Assembly (NCBI GenBank): GCA_963582935.1
Contig: CAUZSH010000003.1
Coordinates: 1 to 44,707, forward strand
Length of the DNA: 44,707 bases
Origin: CAUZSH01 sp963582935
GTDB taxonomy: Bacteria > Pseudomonadota > Gammaproteobacteria > Francisellales > Francisellaceae
Reading direction: 5' to 3'
The translations under genes were made by a program, and so were the position numbers. The notes below the pieces were generated by a model that was not told where the DNA came from, did no database searches, and was given only the letters and a program-made list of their open reading frames with translations. Positions 41,100 through 44,707 of this stretch are shown piece by piece (positions within the stretch are counted from its first letter, which is position 1; every line of letters starts with the position of its first letter).

Positions 41100-41747
41100 T
41101 TATTCGTCGACTTCCATGGCAATCAGCTTATGCCGAATAGCCAAATGTGTCAGCTCAACATCCGTATCAACATTTAACTTTTCAAAAAGCCGGTAACGAT
41201 AACTATTCACCGTTTTAGGACTTAAGTATAATTGATCTGCTATTTCTTGAACTTTTTGACCGCTAGTAATCATCACAAGCACTTGAAGTTCACGCTCAGA
41301 TAGAGATTCAAAAGGACTTTCATCTTGATGCGTTAAATGTTTTAGCGCAAGTTGTTGAGCAACTTCTGGACTTAAATAACGTTTACCAGAATAAACGCTA
41401 TTAATCGCCTGTACCATTTCTTCAACACTGGCACCTTTGGTCATGTAACCTGTTGCCCCCGCCTGCAACACCCTGGATGGATAAGGTTCATCACCATAGA
41501 CTGTCACAACAAGGACCTTAATTTTAGGGTGTTGCTTTACAATTCTTTTAGTGGCTTCCAACCCTCCCATACCAGGCATTTTCACATCCATCAAAACCAC
41601 ATCTGGTCTTAATTTATTTACCTTCTCAATGGCTTCTTCACCACTTTTTGCCTCTCCAACGATGTTAAAACCTTTAATATCGGATAGTAATCTGTTGATC
41701 CCGAGGCGAACCAAATCATGATCATCGACAAGTAATATGTTTATCAC
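41100..41747 (-). CDS. uvrY: Response regulator GacA/UvrY
   Basis: This NarL/FixJ-type regulator has 215 residues. The receiver domain has D8, D9, phosphorylation site D54 (VLMDVKMPGMGG), T82 and K104, and the LuxR-type helix-turn-helix lies at about 146-210 (LSERELQVLVMITSGQKVQEIADQLYLSPKTVNSYRYRL). Sequence and position before uvrC identify it as GacA/UvrY, which with BarA/GacS controls CsrB-type small RNAs and so carbon storage, motility and virulence traits. The start is GTG with AGGGG 8 bases upstream. A tandem repeat lies in its promoter region. Confidence 0.93.
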   Translation of the reverse strand: MINILLVDDHDLVRLGINRLLSDIKGFNIVGEAKSGEEAIEKVNKLRPDVVLMDVKMPGMGGLEATKRIVKQHPKIKVLVVTVYGDEPYPSRVLQAGATGYMTKGASVEEMVQAINSVYSGKRYLSPEVAQQLALKHLTHQDESPFESLSERELQVLVMITSGQKVQEIADQLYLSPKTVNSYRYRLFEKLNVDTDVELTHLAIRHKLIAMEVDE

Positions 41748-41800
41748 TAAAAAATCCCCTTGGTAATTAAGAAGTTACACAAAAATAATACAGAATTCTA

Positions 41801-41806
41801 ATTATA
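41801..41806 (-). promoter_or_regulatory. Likely -10 box of the gacA promoter
   Basis: A perfect TATAAT on the minus strand lies 53 bases before the gacA GTG. The region where its -35 box should be falls inside the 18-bp tandem repeat, with TTTGTA at about 16 bases. Confidence 0.4.
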
Positions 41807-41810
41807 AATC

Positions 41811-41846
41811 TATGGTGATCATTACAAATATGGTGATCATTACAAA
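41811..41846. repeat. Perfect 18-bp tandem repeat between gacA and rnd
   Basis: TATGGTGATCATTACAAA occurs twice with no spacer (41811-41828 and 41829-41846). Each unit contains the palindrome TGATCA. It overlaps the gacA -35 region and lies just upstream of the rnd promoter, so it may be a paired binding site, or a chance duplication. Confidence 0.9.
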
Positions 41847-41856
41847 AGCACATCCC

Positions 41857-41885
41857 TTGCATAGATTCTTCACAAAGACTATCAT
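41857..41885 (+). promoter_or_regulatory. Probable sigma-70 promoter of rnd
   Basis: TTGCAT (41857-41862) and TATCAT (41880-41885) are separated by 17 bases, and the rnd ATG follows 29 bases later. Confidence 0.5.
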
Positions 41886-41914
41886 GCACTATAAATAATT
41901 AGAACACCTATTAC

Positions 41915-43003
41915 ATGATTTCTTCTGATCCCCAGCTAGATCAGCTTGTTGCAACGCTGTCGCAGCAAACTATTATTGCACTCGATACCGAATTTATGTG
42001 GCGAAACACCTACTTCCCTAAACTTTGCCTCATACAAATAGCGACCGTTGAGCGCTCCTATCTAATTGATCCACTTGCTCCAATCAATCTCAAAAAGTTG
42101 AAACCTATTTTGGAAGACCCTAAGATTCTAAAGCTTTTTCATGCGGCAAGCCACGATATAAAAATATTAGCAACCGAAATCGGCGCTAAAACTTCGCCCG
42201 TTGCAGACACTCAAATGGCAGCAGAGTTTCTGGGACTCATTCATCAAGGTTCATTGCAGTGGATTTTAGAGCATTATACCCTTGCCTCATTAAGCAAGAA
42301 ACAAAAGCTATCTAATTGGGGAAAACGCCCTCTCACACCGTCACAATTGCACTATGCCGAAGATGATGTTACCTTTTTGATTCCCTGCTATCTGAAACTA
42401 AAAGCAGCACTAGAGGCGACCAGCAGATTTGAATGGTTTAAAGAAGAATCCAAAACCCTTACTCAAAAAAAATGCTATCTTTATACTGACCCGGACAAAG
42501 CTTATCTAAGAATCAGTGTACATCGAAAACTCAAGCTGCCAGCACTTCAGATACTTAAAGCATTGACAAAATGGCGAGAACAACAAGCCATTAAGCAAAA
42601 TGTAATCTTAAAAAATGTGCTTTCAGACCAATCTATTATACAACTCAGCATGAACCCACCAGAACATCAATCTGAACTCATGCTCTCAAACTATGCTCTA
42701 ACATCAAAACAACAACTTAAAAGTGCGCGGGAAATATTTACCCTTTTAGAAAAAAACAAGCGCTTACAAACACCTGTGCCTATAGACACATCTGTCCGAC
42801 CTCGAATTAATAAGGAAATGTTGAATATGCTGCATGATAAACTGCAATCTCAATCAAAAAAACTCAACATTATCCCCCAACTCATTGCCTCCCGCTCGGA
42901 TTTAAAAGCCTATCTGCAAAATGATCATTCTCAACTGACGAAGTTCACTTGTGGTTGGCGTAGTGAGATCATGTTGACCTTAATCCAAGAAAATCAGACA
43001 TAA
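41915..43003 (+). CDS. rnd: Ribonuclease D
   Basis: RNase D is a 3'-5' exonuclease that trims tRNA precursors. The 362-residue protein has the DEDDy exonuclease residues: D24 and E26 in ALDTEFMWRNTYFPKLCLIQ, the second aspartate in FHAASHDIKIL, and the Y...D pair in LHYAEDDV. This is followed by HRDC-like helical domains, the first around PALQILKALTKWREQQA. It is divergent from gacA and followed by dacA, and probably has its own promoter. No clear Shine-Dalgarno sequence is seen. Confidence 0.93.
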   Translation: MISSDPQLDQLVATLSQQTIIALDTEFMWRNTYFPKLCLIQIATVERSYLIDPLAPINLKKLKPILEDPKILKLFHAASHDIKILATEIGAKTSPVADTQMAAEFLGLIHQGSLQWILEHYTLASLSKKQKLSNWGKRPLTPSQLHYAEDDVTFLIPCYLKLKAALEATSRFEWFKEESKTLTQKKCYLYTDPDKAYLRISVHRKLKLPALQILKALTKWREQQAIKQNVILKNVLSDQSIIQLSMNPPEHQSELMLSNYALTSKQQLKSAREIFTLLEKNKRLQTPVPIDTSVRPRINKEMLNMLHDKLQSQSKKLNIIPQLIASRSDLKAYLQNDHSQLTKFTCGWRSEIMLTLIQENQT

Positions 43004-43089
43004 TAGGGTATCTTTCCCTAATAACCAATTGATATTTGAATACCCTATTGCTAACCTTTGATAAATCTATTTATCACTGGATATTCAAA

Positions 43090-44331
43090 TTGAAAAAACT
43101 TACCTTATCTTTGGTGACAGCCATCGCAATCAGCTCACTTTCTATTGGATCAAGCTGGTCTGCTGACGCTACCATAAATGTTAGTCAAAAACCAACACCA
43201 AATATGGGCAAAACACCCAATTCCGCCTTTGCTGGCAACTCAACGACACAAAATATGTACACGCCGCCACCTATTATTCAAGTGAATGCCGCCGCTTGGG
43301 TATTGATGGATTATAAAACTGGAAAAATTTTATCTGAAAAAAATATTCATGTTGCACGTAAACCGGCTAGTCTTGTTAAAATCATGACCGCATATATTGT
43401 AGCGCAAGCTTTGGTAAACAAATCCATCACTTGGGATGAGCAAGTACCTATTACCAATAAGGCATGGAAAACTGGCGGCTCTAAAATGTTCATTAAACCG
43501 GGTGAAGCCATAACGGTTGGCGATCTCATGCAAGGCATGATCGTTCAATCTGGAAACGATGCAACTGTTGCCTTATCGCAATTTCTCGCGGGTAGTGAGG
43601 ATGCTTTTGTGGGCGTGATGAACCATACCGCAAAACAACTTGGCATGAAAAATACCGTTTTCAAAAACGCTAATGGCTTACCTGCAGATGGACAACATTC
43701 ATCTGCTTACGACATTGCACTATTGGCGCGCGCCTTTATTCATAATTTTCCTGCCGTTTATAAGCTATATTCTCAAAAATCATTCACATGGAATGGTATT
43801 ACCCAAAACAACCGCAATAAGCTACTCTACAGTAATCCCCTTGTTGACGGCATGAAGACGGGTTATACAAATGCTGCAGGATATAACTTAGTGATTTCAG
43901 CCATTAAAGACGATCAACGTTTAATTTCAGTTGTCCTTGGTACCCCTAGTGCTCAGGTGCGTACAGACGACTCCAATAAACTGATTACTTATGGGTTCAG
44001 ATTTTTCACTACTGAAACTCTTTATAGTCAAGGTGATATTATAAAAAATCTGCCTGTTGCAAATGCTGAAAATTCAGATCAAAAAGTCGGACTTTATACC
44101 ACTCAACCCATCACTTTAACGATTCCTAAAGGTTCACAAGCCTATATTCGCCCAAGCATTAAACTCAATACTTCGTTGGAAGCCCCTATTATTAAAGGCG
44201 AAGTCCTAGGGACAGTGACGCTTTCTTTAAATGGAAATATACTTGCAAGTGCACCTATTGCGGCAAACCAAACAATTTCAAAAGCAGGCTACTTTACCAG
44301 AATGGGCAATAAAGTTAAAGGATGGTTTTAA
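43090..44331 (+). CDS. dacA: D-alanyl-D-alanine carboxypeptidase (PBP5/6 family)
   Basis: This periplasmic penicillin-binding protein trims the terminal D-Ala from peptidoglycan stem peptides. From the TTG at 43090 (413 residues, TGGA 8 bases upstream) it starts with a good signal peptide, MKKLTLSLVTAIAISSLSIG, cut after WSA. The active site has SLVK (S94, K97), SGN (154-156) and KTG (256-258), followed by the PBP5 C-terminal beta domain and an amphipathic, basic end (MGNKVKGWF) that would anchor the protein to the membrane. A TTG at 43036 is also in frame but would bury the signal peptide. The dacA-ybeD order is typical before lipB-lipA. Confidence 0.93.
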   Translation: MKKLTLSLVTAIAISSLSIGSSWSADATINVSQKPTPNMGKTPNSAFAGNSTTQNMYTPPPIIQVNAAAWVLMDYKTGKILSEKNIHVARKPASLVKIMTAYIVAQALVNKSITWDEQVPITNKAWKTGGSKMFIKPGEAITVGDLMQGMIVQSGNDATVALSQFLAGSEDAFVGVMNHTAKQLGMKNTVFKNANGLPADGQHSSAYDIALLARAFIHNFPAVYKLYSQKSFTWNGITQNNRNKLLYSNPLVDGMKTGYTNAAGYNLVISAIKDDQRLISVVLGTPSAQVRTDDSNKLITYGFRFFTTETLYSQGDIIKNLPVANAENSDQKVGLYTTQPITLTIPKGSQAYIRPSIKLNTSLEAPIIKGEVLGTVTLSLNGNILASAPIAANQTISKAGYFTRMGNKVKGWF

Positions 44332-44402
44332 TCCGAAATAACTGGCAATTTCGCCCTATTTTTTATACTCTTTTCATAACATAACTTATGTAAAATATTA
44401 TC

Positions 44403-44696
44403 ATGGATAAACCTGAAACACCGAACACCCCTAAGTCTCAAGAGACATTTTTTGAGTTTCCTTGCCAGTTTCCAATTAAGATCATGGCAAACCCTGGAAA
44501 AGAAGTCACACAGTTTGTGTTAGATGCACTAGAAAAGCATATTATAGACTCTGAAAATATCGAATTCAAAACCCGTGAAAGTAAAACAGGTAAATACATC
44601 TCGATTACGGCAATATTTACAGCCACCAATAAGGCGCAATTAGATGCGCTTTATACTGAAATCTCTTCGCATCCTGAAGTACATATGGTTTTATAA
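44403..44696 (+). CDS. ybeD: YbeD family protein (DUF493)
   Basis: The 97-residue protein matches YbeD/DUF493: FFEFPCQFPIKIMANPGKEV at the start, the SKTGKYISITAIFTATNKAQLDALY middle and the short HPEVHMVL end. It has an ACT-like fold and no established role, though its gene is regularly found between dacA and lipB. The upstream 71 bases hold only a weak hairpin. The N-terminal extension (about ten residues) is low in complexity. Confidence 0.9.
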   Translation: MDKPETPNTPKSQETFFEFPCQFPIKIMANPGKEVTQFVLDALEKHIIDSENIEFKTRESKTGKYISITAIFTATNKAQLDALYTEISSHPEVHMVL

Positions 44697-44699
44697 TCT

Positions 44700-44707
44700 A
44701 TGGCAAC
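44700..44707 (+). CDS. First codons of the next gene, possibly lipB (partial)
   Basis: An ATG (44700) three bases after the ybeD stop is followed by GCA AC before the window ends. In gammaproteobacteria dacA-ybeD is normally followed by lipB (octanoyltransferase), so this may be its start. The identification rests on gene order alone. Confidence 0.3.

Noticed and set aside
44334..44358. Hairpin CGAAAT/ATTTCG followed by a T run after dacA.
   Set aside because: Only six mostly AT pairs, with several bases between stem and T run; too weak to call a terminator, and ybeD downstream is usually co-transcribed.

Overview
This is a stretch of ordinary, AT-rich bacterial chromosome. It is dense with core genes, carries no transposase, integrase or CRISPR array, and has one tRNA gene. 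Gene content points to Gammaproteobacteria: YciO/YciB, an RNase E whose catalytic residues match E. coli numbering (D303, D346, C404, C407), DsbD, PilZ, a GacA/UvrY gene next to uvrC, cysS-prmB-aroC, argS followed by an FtsN-like SPOR protein, and dacA-ybeD running into what is probably lipB. Low GC and the mix of genes would fit Legionellales-, Thiotrichales- or Cardiobacteriales-like lineages, but I cannot place it further by eye.

Layout. 250-3210: yciO, yciB, queG and a small membrane protein. 3206-8614: a heterotetrameric 2-oxoacid dehydrogenase (E1 alpha, E1 beta, E2) with a type II 3-hydroxyacyl-CoA dehydrogenase on the minus strand, and a divergent thiolase; together they look like branched-chain (isoleucine-type) amino acid catabolism. 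8611-16740: an MFS transporter and a complete histidine utilisation operon in the order hutG, permease, hutU, hutH, hutI, converting histidine to glutamate and formamide. 16883-19273: yraN and prlC. 19445-24850: a site-2 protease, a DUF498 protein, tRNA-Lys, a lone trpD, argS, an FtsN-like gene and pilZ. 24851-28956: the minus-strand set cysS-prmB-aroC-dedA-pilZ. 29183-32641: a second dedA, the scar of a lost restriction-modification system, then recO, an IscU-like protein and a cysteine desulfurase. 32759-37713: dsbD, a long rne leader and rne. 37913-41747: rpoZ, an orphan OmpR-type regulator, an LprI-like protein, uvrC and gacA. 41915-44707: rnd, dacA, ybeD and the first bases of the next gene.

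Most noteworthy signals. (i) A remnant at 29853-30241 joins the first codons of a C5-cytosine methyltransferase to the last ~100 codons of an NgoFVII-like restriction endonuclease, which reads as a deletion scar. (ii) Three single-base length changes lie in homopolymers: the end of the E2 gene, the signal peptide of the LprI-like gene, and the anticodon arm of the only tRNA (tRNA-Lys with an apparent 8-nt loop). They may be sequencing errors or real mutations. (iii) An IscU-like scaffold has serine in place of two of the three cluster-ligand cysteines. (iv) A perfect 18-bp tandem repeat sits between gacA and rnd. I found no convincing undescribed multi-gene system; most of the window is well-known housekeeping and catabolic genes.
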